Below are positions 1-10,694 of a stretch of DNA of 64,000 nucleotides, in pieces (position 1 is the stretch's first letter; each line of letters starts with the position of its first letter). Below the pieces are notes generated by a model. It had not been told where the DNA came from, made no database searches, and was given only the letters and a program-made list of their open reading frames with translations. Source of the stretch: Exobasidium rhododendri (Eukaryota > Basidiomycota > Exobasidiomycetes > Exobasidiales > Exobasidiaceae); contig CP110631.1 in assembly GCA_026210745.1 (NCBI GenBank), positions 3,596,001 through 3,660,000 of the forward strand, given 5' to 3'. Position numbers and translations under genes: made by a program.

Positions 1-2051
1 GTACGGAGCGAGTTGCGGCATTGGAAGCGCATCTCGTCGACTTGTTTGCTCGTGACGGGCAAACGAATCGTCGTAGGAACGCTCACTCTCGTACTCGGTC
101 TGTAAGCCGTCTTTGGTACTGTCGGCAGCGTAGACGGAGTCGTCGCTGCTGCCACAGGAGTCCCCTCTTCACTCTTCATCGAGGTAGTAAGAGAAGAATG
201 AACAGCGGCGACAGGTGCGTTCACTTGAATATTTTCTTCCTCTTTTAAAGTCCCGCGGACAGACGGGTCCGAATTCACATTTGTGGCTTCTGTGGATTCT
301 CTTGAAGCGACGGCACCACCAACTCCTTCTCCTCCCTCAATCTTCACAGGAACCGCTGCGTCCCCAGCAACAGGAGCTACCACCTTGGATATCGACTTGC
401 TACCTTTGGGCCTGCCTCTCTTCCGAGCGATTGGTTCTGATGGCATTGTATCGGCCTGGCTCCTGTCTTCACTTGCTCCTCCCTGTCTGCCATCAAGGTA
501 ATTCTCGTCTTCTAACGTAGAGGAGGAGCTGACCTCTTTCCGTTTCTTGCTAGGCGTTGCACTCTCCTCTGTCAAGTTCCGCCTGTCCATCGTAGGCGGT
601 ATGTGGGATGACCAAACTCCTCGACCATGCTCGTGTTCTATCATTGAATCCACACTGCTAGACTGTGATAATCTAGAAGATGACTGATCTCTTTCAATCC
701 ATGGCCTGGATGGGTGTGAAGAGACTGATGCCAGATGGTAGTCAGCCATTCGCTCTCCTTCTGCGCGATGATGCATTGCTGAAGGTGTCAAAGGCTGGGA
801 CAGATAAGAGCCCGGGCTGGCGAGAGGATAGTGGGCTCCAGGCGTGGTAGGTACCTCCATTGGTGATTGAGGCTGATCAGCATGATATCTTGGGGTCATG
901 GAGTGAGGAGATCTAGGAAGTCCATTAACTCCATTTCCTTGCGATTGACCATTCCCTTGTCCAGCATAAACATTCATCGTACTCCTCGGCGAAGGTTGAA
1001 AGACAGAACGACTTCTTTGGTCAAGCGATTCATATTCTCCCATCGCGAGTTGATGTGAAGGTATGCTGCTATGATGGAAGTCTGGAGAAGGGTGAATGCT
1101 GGGCAGTGAAGTCTTGTGGCGCAATCCTTCGGGAGATCGGAAAGGGACTTCAGGAACAGCAAAGAAGCTGCCGGGTTTAACGTTTACTGAATTCTGCCTT
1201 GAACGCAGTTCAGTATGTTGAGGCGAAGGTAGTGCAGAAGCACGCTGCAGAGGCGATTCATTGACGCCTTCTCGCTGAAAATACGAACCGCTTCCCGATC
1301 GACCATTCTTGGCACTCTCGTTGGTAGGACTGAGGATCGATAACCCTCCAGCAAAGGAAGGGCCTCTACTGCGCTGAGATTTCTCTATTGTATCTAAAGC
1401 CGGTATTTGCGAGTACCTTCCATCGTCGATACTTCTTGGGGGTTCAGAATTGAGCATGTTTAGCACAGAGGGCGATTGATGCGTCTTTTGCGATATAGAC
1501 ATGTGAATGTGGTTGCCGTGAGGATGTGTGTGAGACTCCGTTGATGATGATGTCGCTGAGACGGAGGAGGACTGTCGACGAAAATACATTTGAGACCCGT
1601 GGTACTCTGCATCTAATCGAGAGTCTCCATGTGTAGGTAAGTCTGCTACTTTCGCAGTTGGAGAGATGAGGGGCGATGAGAATGATGGTGGAAGCATTAC
1701 GTTGGATGTCGATGGTGAAGACGTGAAGCGGAATGTGCTGTTCACCCCATTGCCTTCATTCGTGCCGCTTCCAATGCCTGAACCAGAGGTCTCAACATGA
1801 TATCTATTTATCTCTGGTCGCTGCTGCTGCTGATGATATTGGTGATGAGAATGATCGTCACTATCGTTTAGTATATCGGCAATGGATGCAGATCTAGAAG
1901 GCTTCCTCTCCCTCTGTATCTGATCATCAGCATGACTTTCCTGCGGGCTGTAATTTAGGTGAGATTGACGCACATCATTCATTTCCATGTCCCTTTGATG
2001 ATCCGACAACGATGTCACAGAGTCCCTGACAGGATCGAAGCGTCCAGCCAT
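1..2051 (-). CDS. AT-hook protein, N-terminal part (runs off left edge)
   Basis: The minus strand stays open from an ATG at 2051 to the window edge, giving about 683 codons without a stop. The product starts MAGRFDPVRDS and is mostly low complexity: Ser, Pro, His and Gln rich, with a His/Gln run near residue 70. One recognisable motif is a canonical AT-hook, RKRGRPKGSK, near residues 540-552, which binds the minor groove of AT-rich DNA. The visible end shows no catalytic domain, so that would lie beyond the edge. A short segment reading SIADILND, together with the disordered Ser/Pro N-terminus, is reminiscent of long N-termini of chromatin proteins such as INO80, but this is only a guess. It shares a 513-base divergent promoter region with UPF1. 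Reading frame: confident. Identity: unresolved. Confidence 0.7.
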   Translation of the reverse strand, partial: MAGRFDPVRDSVTSLSDHQRDMEMNDVRQSHLNYSPQESHADDQIQRERKPSRSASIADILNDSDDHSHHQYHQQQQRPEINRYHVETSGSGIGSGTNEGNGVNSTFRFTSSPSTSNVMLPPSFSSPLISPTAKVADLPTHGDSRLDAEYHGSQMYFRRQSSSVSATSSSTESHTHPHGNHIHMSISQKTHQSPSVLNMLNSEPPRSIDDGRYSQIPALDTIEKSQRSRGPSFAGGLSILSPTNESAKNGRSGSGSYFQREGVNESPLQRASALPSPQHTELRSRQNSVNVKPGSFFAVPEVPFRSPEGLRHKTSLPSIHPSPDFHHSSIPSHQLAMGEYESLDQRSRSVFQPSPRSTMNVYAGQGNGQSQGNGVNGLPRSPHSMTPRYHADQPQSPMEVPTTPGAHYPLASPGSYLSQPLTPSAMHHRAEGERMADYHLASVSSHPSRPWIERDQSSSRLSQSSSVDSMIEHEHGRGVWSSHIPPTMDRRNLTEESATPSKKRKEVSSSSTLEDENYLDGRQGGASEDRSQADTMPSEPIARKRGRPKGSKSISKVVAPVAGDAAVPVKIEGGEGVGGAVASRESTEATNVNSDPSVRGTLKEEENIQVNAPVAAVHSSLTTSMKSEEGTPVAAATTPSTLPTVPKTAYRPSTRVSVPTTIRLPVTSKQVDEMRFQCRNSLR

Positions 2052-2564
2052 TATAATCTAAATAGGGCTTATCTCGGCTGAGGCGTGATGTGCTGAAAAC
2101 CTGTGGTACACGAGAAAAGAAGGATCGGCTGGAGACGTGCAAATTGATGATGCAGTGAAGGTCGCTGTGACAATCAAGTGAAAGCTTAATGTCTAAGATT
2201 CGCTGCTATCGCTCGTTTGTGTCGATGAGCCCATTACAGAAATGTGTTTTAGCGGAGTTTGCTGCGTCACTCCAAGCAAAGAAGGGGGATGCTGTAAGTG
2301 CACTTGAGCTCAATGAAATCTACCGGACTGGCCGACAAGACCACCGCCAATATCGCAATTTCCCCACCCCCCCTTCCCAAAGGCTCTTCCAACACACGTG
2401 ACGCTGCTCCTCTCACTTGTTCTGCCTCGATGCGCTTTTTGGAAAATACGAGGTTAATCAGAAGCCTAATCGATAATTATACGTTCTACACCTTGTAGGC
2501 TCGACACGATTTGGTCTGCTTCATCTGATCCTCCCTGCTTGCTTTCCACTGGCGAGAGGACGTC
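2052..2564. promoter_or_regulatory. divergent intergenic region, AT-hook gene / UPF1
   Basis: Separates two start codons pointing away from each other, so it must hold both promoters. No convincing TATA box or other site was recognised. Short open frames inside it do not look coding. Confidence 0.4.
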
Positions 2565-5500
2565 ATGGCAGACCAAGAAGACCTGTTCGAGCATTTTGAG
2601 GGTGCCTCAGAGACTCCTTCAGATTACTCCTACTCGCATGACGCAAAGCGTTCTGGAGCAAGTTCCAACGGTTCTGCTATTTCGAAAGCGGTCGCTAATG
2701 GGAGCAAAAGTTCTGGCCATCGATTAGATCTTGACTTGGATCTTGACCTAGCCGCATTGAGTAGTCTTGATTTGGAAGATCCAGGCTTGGACTTGCACAA
2801 TGGTAGTGTGCGGCAGAGTGGTGCATCGACTGGAAAGAGAGGGAACGAAGGTGGCAATGATCTTTCTGCTCCCGAATTTGCAGGCGGATTACTAGATGAT
2901 GCCTACGACATGGAGGCTGAAGCAGTCGAGGACCTTCCACCTCACGCCTGTGCCTATTGTGGAATTCATAATACGAGCTGCGTAGTCAAGTGTTTGATCT
3001 GCAATAAGTGGTGAGTCCGATTTGGTGGCATTCTACAATGTCGCATTCTACTGTTATCAGGGCTGACGCTTTTCCGGTCTCGACGTAGGTTTTGCAACTC
3101 TCGAGGATCTACCTCTTCTTCACACATCGTTACTCATCTCGTTCGAGCAAAGCACCGAGAGGTTTGCCTACACGCTGAGTCGATGCTAGGAGAGACGACG
3201 CCTGAATGCTACAATTGCGGAGTCAAGAATGTTTTCTTACTTGGCTTTATTCCAGCAAAGAGTGAAACAGTCGTCGTATTGCTCTGTCGCCAACCGTGCG
3301 CTGCCATGCCGACTTCCAAGGATATCGTTTGGGACACCAAGCAGTGGGCTCCGCTCATTGATGATCGATCCTTCTTGACTTGGCTCGTCAAAGTGCCATC
3401 CGACGCAGAGCAAGCTCGAGCTAGGCCTATTTCATCTCGTCAAATGAATCGATTGGAGGAGTTGTGGAAGGAGAACGAGGAAGCGACGCTGGACGATGTC
3501 GACAAGCCAGGTGTAGATGAAGAACCACCTGGGATTCTACTTCGTTACGAAGACGCCTACCAATATCAAAACATTTTTGGGCCCCTTGTCAAAGTGGAAG
3601 CAGATTATGATCGAAAGTTGAAGGAGTCGCAGACGCAAACAGACCTGGTGGTACGATGGGATCAGGGCCTGAACATGAAGAAGATTGCTTGGATGACTCT
3701 ACCAAAGCTGGAGAGCGGCGAAGTCAGATTAGCGGTGGGAGACGAACTGAAGCTACGATACAGCGGAGAACTAGCACCGAAGTGGGAAGGAGTCGGTCAC
3801 GTTATCAAGGTACCCAACAACACTTCTGATGAAGTAGCAATTGAACTACGTCGATTGGAAGGTGTACCGGATCACTGCACTCATCAATTCAGTGCCGACT
3901 TCGTCTGGAAAAGCACTAGCTTTGATCGTATGCAAACGGCAATGAAGACTTTTGCAGTCGACGAACAGAGTGTTAGTGGGTACATCTATCACAAGCTGTT
4001 AGGACACGATGTCGAACCTGTCACCCTACGTACTGCTATGCCCAAAAGATTCAGCGCGCCCGGATTGCCGGAATTGAACCATAGTCAAGTTGGGGCAGTG
4101 AAGACAGTCCTGCAAAAGCCGCTCAGTCTAATTCAAGGACCACCGGGAACGGGTAAAACGGTGACTAGTGCAACGATCGTCTACCAACTTAGCAAGATGA
4201 ATCCAGGCCCCGTCCTGGTTTGTGCTCCGTCCAATGTCGCAGTTGATCAGTTGACAGAGAAGATCCATGCAACCGGTCTGAAGGTCGTTCGCATGACGGC
4301 CAAAAGTAGAGAAGCGCTGGAGAGTCAGATCAATTTCTTGACATTGCACGAACAGGTGGCAAACAATGATACGCACGTCGAACTTCAAAAGCTGATTCAA
4401 CTCAAGACAGAACAGGGTGAACTCTCGAGCAGCGATGAACGAAAGTACAAGGCACTCACTCGAGCTTGTGAAAAGGAGATTTTGAATGCGGCTGATGTGA
4501 TTTGTTGCACTTGTGTCGGTTGTGGAGATCCTCGATTGAGCAAGACAAAATTTCGCACAGTGTTGGTCGATGAAGCCACGCAGGCAGCCGAGCCGGAGTG
4601 CATGATTCCGTTGGTGTTGGGATGCAAGCAAGTCGTCTTTGTAGGTGACCATTTGCAATTGGGACCCGTCATCATGAACAAGAAAGCAGCCAGAGCCGGT
4701 CTGACGCAAAGCTTGTTCGAAAGATTGATCATCTTGGGCAATCGTCCTATCCGCCTCGAAGTGCAGTATCGAATGCATCCATGCTTGGCAGATTTCCCCT
4801 CCAACATGTTCTACGAAGGTACTTTGCAAAACGGTGTGACTGCACCAGAGCGACTGAGGAAAAACATCGATTTTCCGTGGCCAGTGCCGTCCTTGCCCAT
4901 GTTCTTCTTTCAAAATTTGGGCCAGGAAGAGATCTCCAGTAGTGGAACGTCCTTTCTCAATCGCACAGAAGCTTCCAATGTGGAGAAGATCATCACTGCC
5001 TTCTTCAAAGCAGGTGTCACGCCCAGTCAGATCGGTGTTGTCACGCCTTACGAAGGGCAACGAAGTTACATTGTCAATCACATGCAAGCTCATGGCAAGT
5101 TGAGAAAGGAGTTCTACAAGGAAGTCGAGGTCGCAAGCGTTGATGCATTTCAAGGGAGAGAGAAAGACTACATTATCCTCTCCTGCGTTCGATCGAACGA
5201 ACATCAGGGTATTGGTTTCCTTTCCGATCCGCGTCGACTGAATGTCGCTTTGACAAGAGCAAAGTACGGGATGGTCATCCTGGGCAATCCGAAAGTGCTA
5301 AGCAAACATCCCCTTTGGCACTACTTGTTGGTTCACTACAAAGAGAAAGCTTGTTTGGTAGAAGGAGCTCTGACGAATTTGCAGCCTTCCATGCTGCATC
5401 TGAGTAGACCTAGACGACCTCTACAAAGGCCCGGCGATCTGATGGCGAGACATCGACATGACTTGAACAATCCAGAGGGAAACAATGCAAGCGATACCAT

Positions 5501-5993
5501 TGCTTCTTCCAAAGGTCCATTGGATCATCAAATCGGCCCTACACCTCCTCTCAATCATCCTGCTTTCTATCGTTCCCACGATCACATGGGGTACATTTCT
5601 AGCGATGCTCAAAGCATTGCTTCACTGGGCACGCAGGCTCCGTATCCTTCTGCTCACCTGGCGCCCTTCTCGAGTGCAGCCAGCACAGTCAGTACGTCTT
5701 CTCGGTCCATGAATGGAAACGGTGGCGGTCACAGTGTATATGCAAGTAGTGTCGCCAGTCAAGATCTTGACGACGGTAGCGTCGTCGGTAGTATTCGACC
5801 TAACGTCACCTACAATCAGAGTGACCGACTCAACAAAGCCACGCCTCAAGGCAATCCCCTTGACAAGAACAACATGATCGGCTTTAGTGGTCTTGGACTG
5901 GACGCCTATAAGGGTCGTGCTAATCAAGACGATGACGATGCTCAAAGTTCCTATTCGGCAGCCATGAGTCAAGATTCTTTCACCACTTTCTAG
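2565..5993 (+). CDS. UPF1: UPF1 (NAM7) RNA helicase, nonsense-mediated decay
   Basis: ATP-dependent superfamily 1 RNA helicase, the core of nonsense-mediated mRNA decay in the cytoplasm. Two exons, 2565-3010 and 3089-5993, give 1116 residues; the 78-base intron splits the Trp codon of CNKWFC in the zinc-binding domain. The Cys/His-rich domain that binds UPF2 begins near residue 127 (CAYC, CVVKC, CNKWFC, later ECYNCG). The helicase core follows: Walker A GPPGTGKT near 499, DEAT box near 643, and motifs [16 protein letters not shown] and NVALTRA, all intact. A Ser/Gln-rich tail of about 200 residues contains several SQ dipeptides and ends in SQDSFTTF. It converges with EFM7. Identity is near certain; the exact start ([13 protein letters not shown]) is well supported. 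Confidence 0.97.
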
Positions 5994-6512
5994 TAGATGG
6001 AATGTTACAGCCCTTCTCTCTGTGTCCATCCTACACTCATCTGGACTTGATTGAGGAGTACTGCTGGCTTAAAGAGATTACTCCGTCTTCAACCGAGCTT
6101 GCGGAGGTCATCAACTTCAAATCGACGTGACCTTCGGGCTTGTTGCCCTGACGCCTAAACTGGCGAGTTTCGAGGTCCTCCATGTCCGTTGCGCTATGGC
6201 TGGCCCTCATATCGTCTGTGCGGCGGCACGAAGTTCATCGACACCCTTTCTTCGCCTATACACCGGCCTAATCAAACCCAGATCATTCCATCCACGTCCT
6301 AGGGTTGGACATCTTCCTGGTCCTCTTTTCTCTACCTGAACTCAGCCTTGGCCGATTCTCCTCGGGCGCTCTCCCAAGAAGCAGTCCGTGTCAAGTAATC
6401 AAAATTTACGTAGCTTATTGTAGAGGACTGGTCTACCTGCAATTTTGATGAGATCGGTATTGTTCAAGCACTGAGGCACTGAAGAGGATGGTAGGGGGGC
6501 CGTTGCACACCT
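5994..6512. other. convergent 3' intergenic region, UPF1 / EFM7
   Basis: Lies between two stop codons and must hold both 3' untranslated regions. No RNA gene, repeat or coding signal was recognised. Confidence 0.5.
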
Positions 6513-7436
6513 CTACTGCGCTGAAGCTGACCACCGCAAAGACACAAACAGCAGCCACTTTGTTCGCTCCGTATAGTCATCCATGTTGTCGTCATCATTG
6601 TCTTCATCTCCTTCCCTTTCGATCTCGGTAGCTTCGTCGCTTTTTCGTTGTGAGCACGGAAAGGAACACTTTCCACTCCAAGGTCTTTTGAGTTTCGTTG
6701 TGACATTGTACTCGAAAACACCTTCATCTTTTCTTTCCCAGTCACAGCACAGGCCCGTCCCTGCGGCTAGACGATAAAAGGCAAGAAGAGCTCTACGACC
6801 AGTGTGAAAGCCTGAAAGCAGCACAATTCGAGATTTGTCAGATCTCTTCAGGAGTCGTCGGATTGTACGTAGCAAAGCGGCATGCGAAGAAGACAGCCAG
6901 AGCACGTCTGCACATAGAATCAAGTCATATCCACTCGAATCTGGCGAATCCCGAAGTACGTACGAGACTTGCTTTTCATCAGACCAGTCCAGTCCCCTTG
7001 CCAAAGCTACCTGGTCGACTTTGCTCAGGGAAATGTTCCCTACAATAGTGGCGATAATACCCTCGTCGGGATAGTCTGTGATGACGACTCTCAAGGCACC
7101 ACTCAGCGCAGACACCAATGAAGGCAGCCCAGACCCAGCGCCCAACTCCAGCACAATCTTTCCCCGTACGATTATCTCATTCTCTTCTGCATTGTACAAC
7201 ATCTTTGCCAGGTGAGCTCCGGCGTCCCATTGATAGTGGGCAAAGAGCCGAGTGTTGCCGGAGTCGACATTGGTGGGAATTCGGTACTCTATCGTGGTTG
7301 TCGTGTCCTGTACATCTAGCTCCAGTCGACACCTTTGACCTGGTCTACCAGAGGCAGGCTGATGCTGACCGAACAAGCTTTCCAGGGAAGATTCGAAGAA
7401 GTCGTACTGATCATCTTCATCTTCGCCTTCGCTCAT
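6513..7436 (-). CDS. EFM7: EFM7/NNT1-type protein methyltransferase
   Basis: Family 16 S-adenosylmethionine methyltransferase resembling yeast Efm7, which modifies the N-terminus and nearby Lys of elongation factor eEF1A. Single exon, 307 residues. Seen: acidic N-terminus, LFAHYQWDAG at 64-73, SAM motif I VLELGAGSG at 95-103, VVITDYPD around 117-124, and a post-motif DLILCADVLW. A strongly acidic, Asp-rich insertion sits before the final strand TKWLLFVSLRW near the C-terminus. The order of motifs matches the family; eEF1A as substrate is inferred from that. It is divergent from UTP4 across 286 bases. Confidence 0.88.
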   Translation of the reverse strand: MSEGEDEDDQYDFFESSLESLFGQHQPASGRPGQRCRLELDVQDTTTTIEYRIPTNVDSGNTRLFAHYQWDAGAHLAKMLYNAEENEIIVRGKIVLELGAGSGLPSLVSALSGALRVVITDYPDEGIIATIVGNISLSKVDQVALARGLDWSDEKQVSYVLRDSPDSSGYDLILCADVLWLSSSHAALLRTIRRLLKRSDKSRIVLLSGFHTGRRALLAFYRLAAGTGLCCDWERKDEGVFEYNVTTKLKRPWSGKCSFPCSQRKSDEATEIEREGDEDNDDDNMDDYTERTKWLLFVSLRWSASAQ

Positions 7437-7722
7437 TTAGGCAACTATTGCCTATCACTCCTACACATTCGCTGCGACGTGAGTTTAGTTGGCCTCCTTT
7501 TAATCTTTGTTCGTCCCCCCTTCTCACTTCCATTCTGCCAAATGTGGAGAAAGCCAATTTTCAGTCTTGAACACACGTGAGGACATTTTTCGATTTTTGA
7601 TTTTGCTGCTATTTGGTCCTTTCCGTTCTTGAGGTCACTCCAGCTCTCGTATCGATTTCGAAGATCTCGCTTTCATTTTCCTTCCTAGTGAAGAAAGGAA
7701 ACGGAGGCTTACGAAGTGAGGC
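7437..7722. promoter_or_regulatory. divergent intergenic region, EFM7 / UTP4
   Basis: A 286-base interval between opposing start codons of two genes tied to translation and ribosome synthesis, so a shared promoter is plausible. It is pyrimidine rich in parts; no specific site was identified. Confidence 0.4.
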
Positions 7723-10632
7723 ATGACGACGATGGACGTCGACGAAGAGCCTTCAGCTTCTGTCCGACAACAGACGTCGATGACACTTCATCGAGTGCGC
7801 TTCGTAGATTGGTCACCGTCAGCTGTGACTTCGATTGCCTTCTTACCGTTAGCAAGTTCTTCTTCTTCGTCTCGGAGTCTGATGGCCGTCGGTCGTGAGA
7901 ATGGCAACATCGATCTGAGCGTATGGGTGCAGGATGAAGATTTGCCCTCGTCTTCTCGAAAACAACAAACAAGCACATCGGTCTTACCAAAAGGTTGGCT
8001 TGTCGACACGACTCTCGTCGGAGCTATTCCTTCCAAGATAGACACTCTTGCTTTTGTTTTATCATCCAACGACTCTTCGCAACCTCATCCTCGCCTGTTC
8101 TCTACTTCAGGCGGAGCAATAGTTACAGAGCACTTCTTACCACCCCATCTGCTTGCACTGTTCCACAAAGGCGGTAATAGTCTCTACTCCTCTCTGGCTG
8201 CACAGTCCATTTTAAAACAAGCTAATCTGCGTACGGGTACAAGTCGAACAATATCTTCCCAAGGCGGTTCTGTATGGTGCATGTCTCCCTCCCCATTAGG
8301 GAGATACCTTGCAATTGGCTGCGAAGATGGTTATGTTCGTATTGTAGATATTCAAGAGGGGAGATTCGAACTCTTGGCCGTTAGTAGAAGCGCGAGAAGG
8401 ACAGGTGATGGATCAGTACGAGGGGTGGTTACCACTTTGGACAGAGCAAAGACGAGAATCATTTCTCTGGCCTGGGGACCTCCACGGAAGAAGGTGAAAA
8501 ACACACAGAGGCCTGCTCGAGCTGTGCAATCGAATTTTAGCGACTCCGAGGACAGTTCAGATGACGATGAGGATGATTGGGAAGAAAGCTTCCTTATAGG
8601 GGGGACGACACACTCGTCTGCGTTGGTCTGGTCTCTTTCGACTGGACAAGTGGAAAGCAAGCTATTGGTTGACAAGAGTAGAGCAGAGCAAACGATCATA
8701 TGGTCCGTTGCTGTTCTAAGAAACGGAACGATTATCTTGGGAGACTCTCTAGGTCACGTCTCCTTCTTTGACGCCAGGAGCCGAACTTTGCTTTCCGGAG
8801 GTAGATTCACTAGTCATGGAAAAGGAGCCGATGTATTGACCATTTGCGTCGGCTCAAACGGAGAGACTGTATACAGTGCAGGGCTGGATCAAAAGGTAGT
8901 CGAATACACTCTGACAGGCACAGGTCAACAAGAGAAATGGATCACGACTGGTACGAGGAGGCTGCATGCTCATGACATTCGAGCTCTTGCCATCGACCCT
9001 CCCTTTTCTCTGCATCATTCAAGCAAACCGGAGCAGGAAAATGATCGAGTGCCGATCCTAGTCAGTGGTGGTTCCGATTTCAACCTCGTCTTTACGCCTG
9101 CCTCGCCTCCTTCCCGACTTGCTCCTCTTAGTGTGTCTGGAAAGAAGAAAAGCGTCAAGGGGAGCAGTATGAGACACGCCATTGCTCGATTCGACCACAT
9201 CAATCCCATTTCAACCAGTCCTTTGACCACTTTCACCGATACGATTCAGCGGAGAGTGTCGTTTGTACCATCGACAGGACGAGGTAGTTCGCTGGGAGGC
9301 GGGGGAGTCATTCGGATGTGTCCTTCCAAAAGGTGGCTTCTCCTACGTAGAGAAAAGAGTGTTGGGATCTGGCAACTATCACCACCTAGAGAGAGTGGTC
9401 AACAGGATATTGAAGAGGGTCTTGCAAATGGAGTGACGCCTTCTCCTCCGACCTGGATCAAAGTCTTAGAGATGCAAATGAAGCTGAGGAGCAACATCGT
9501 GTGTGCTGAGATTTCAAACGACGGAAGGTTTATGGCAGTGGGTGATCTATACGAAACAAAGCTGTACGAGCTGCTAACTTTTGGATCGGAAGTGACACCG
9601 AAGAAGGTCAAGTCTTTCACGAATGTGTTTCAGGCCCAAGGTCTTCAGATTTGCCCCGGCAGCAGCGCCACCATCTTCACACCAGAGAACTCTCGAGTCG
9701 TTCTGGCCAGTCATCCTGGCTCTTTTATCCATGTCGTCGAACTTCCTACAGAAGGACACGCCGAGTGTAGGTTGCTAAAAACGTTTGATCAGCATCGCAA
9801 CAAGAGCGGTGGACGGGTCATGGCAGGGAGAAAGCAGTCGAACGGACATTCTCACCACGATTCCAACGGGCATGCTCACTCGGAAGAAGGCGAGAGCAAC
9901 GGCCTGGAGAACGGCGAAATCGACGATGAAGAGGCGGAGGGGGAGGAGGAGAATGCTGAAAGGAGCGTCTTCTCTCGTATCGATCTGCTGCAAATCTCAC
10001 CTGATGGTCAGTATCTCGTCTCTATCGATACTTCCAAGCGCATCAATACCTACTCGTTGGACACACTGCACTACTATCGACCTCTTCCGTCAACTTCACA
10101 TGTTCCTAGTTCGATTGCCTTTGATATGTCTAATTCAAATCGACTTTGCTTCGTTTTGCCCACCAATCAAGTCGTCATTTACAGCTTGGAGGAAAGGAAC
10201 AACGATGAAGAACAACGGTTGCAAGATCGTGCTCTAGAAGCGGCCATCATGGAACGAATCGTGACGATCAGAGAAAGCGCAATCGGAGCCGTCTGGATGT
10301 CCTGCACTCAATTTCTGATCTGGGGGAGCAGCTGGATTTGCTCGGCCAAGCTGAGTCAACCTCTGCAACGACCCGTCAATGGGACGAAGAGAGGGCGGGT
10401 GGAAGGAACCGGGACAGGGACAGAAGCGGCACCAACGCCAACTTCAGTGGTCGAGCCAAAACGTTGGAATGTGTCGCTTTCCTTCAAGTATCAACCTCTC
10501 TTGTACGTCGGACTCCTCCCCTCCCCTGGTCAACAAGAGGAGGATGAAATGGTGGTGATCGAGAGGCCCTATTACGATATTGCTCGTTCCTTGCCCCCGA
10601 CTTGGTTCAACGGCGCATCTTATGGGACATGA
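7723..10632 (+). CDS. UTP4: UTP4 (cirhin), U3 snoRNP / SSU processome WD40 protein
   Basis: Nucleolar scaffold of the t-UTP (UTP-A) complex needed for early 18S pre-rRNA processing. One uninterrupted frame of 969 residues, matching a tandem WD40 propeller protein. The N-terminus has the family signature: a HRVRFVDW segment, then PSAVTSIAF and MAVGRENGNIDLSVW. Further blades read, for example, LAIGCEDGYVRIVD and IILGDSLGHVSFFD. Two acidic inserts are visible (SDSEDSSDDDEDDWEE near 275 and a Glu/Asp-rich stretch near 740). A Gly/Thr-rich linker near 900 precedes the final FKYQPLLYVG strand. A nearby downstream ATG before LHRVRF is an alternative start. Converges with the monooxygenase gene with only 62 bases between the stops. 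Confidence 0.93.
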   Translation: MTTMDVDEEPSASVRQQTSMTLHRVRFVDWSPSAVTSIAFLPLASSSSSSRSLMAVGRENGNIDLSVWVQDEDLPSSSRKQQTSTSVLPKGWLVDTTLVGAIPSKIDTLAFVLSSNDSSQPHPRLFSTSGGAIVTEHFLPPHLLALFHKGGNSLYSSLAAQSILKQANLRTGTSRTISSQGGSVWCMSPSPLGRYLAIGCEDGYVRIVDIQEGRFELLAVSRSARRTGDGSVRGVVTTLDRAKTRIISLAWGPPRKKVKNTQRPARAVQSNFSDSEDSSDDDEDDWEESFLIGGTTHSSALVWSLSTGQVESKLLVDKSRAEQTIIWSVAVLRNGTIILGDSLGHVSFFDARSRTLLSGGRFTSHGKGADVLTICVGSNGETVYSAGLDQKVVEYTLTGTGQQEKWITTGTRRLHAHDIRALAIDPPFSLHHSSKPEQENDRVPILVSGGSDFNLVFTPASPPSRLAPLSVSGKKKSVKGSSMRHAIARFDHINPISTSPLTTFTDTIQRRVSFVPSTGRGSSLGGGGVIRMCPSKRWLLLRREKSVGIWQLSPPRESGQQDIEEGLANGVTPSPPTWIKVLEMQMKLRSNIVCAEISNDGRFMAVGDLYETKLYELLTFGSEVTPKKVKSFTNVFQAQGLQICPGSSATIFTPENSRVVLASHPGSFIHVVELPTEGHAECRLLKTFDQHRNKSGGRVMAGRKQSNGHSHHDSNGHAHSEEGESNGLENGEIDDEEAEGEEENAERSVFSRIDLLQISPDGQYLVSIDTSKRINTYSLDTLHYYRPLPSTSHVPSSIAFDMSNSNRLCFVLPTNQVVIYSLEERNNDEEQRLQDRALEAAIMERIVTIRESAIGAVWMSCTQFLIWGSSWICSAKLSQPLQRPVNGTKRGRVEGTGTGTEAAPTPTSVVEPKRWNVSLSFKYQPLLYVGLLPSPGQQEEDEMVVIERPYYDIARSLPPTWFNGASYGT

Positions 10633-10694
10633 TCGTGGAGGTCTTTATCACGTCACAATCTAACAATACAATTGCCCTCTTTCTTACAAAACAC

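Noticed and set aside
4128-5204. 358-codon antisense frame inside UPF1
   Set aside because: It lies opposite the conserved helicase core and its sequence is what the complementary codons would give; no domain and no start context.
5622-6029. Minus-strand frame over the UPF1 tail
   Set aside because: Shadow of the Ser-rich tail; no coding signature of its own.
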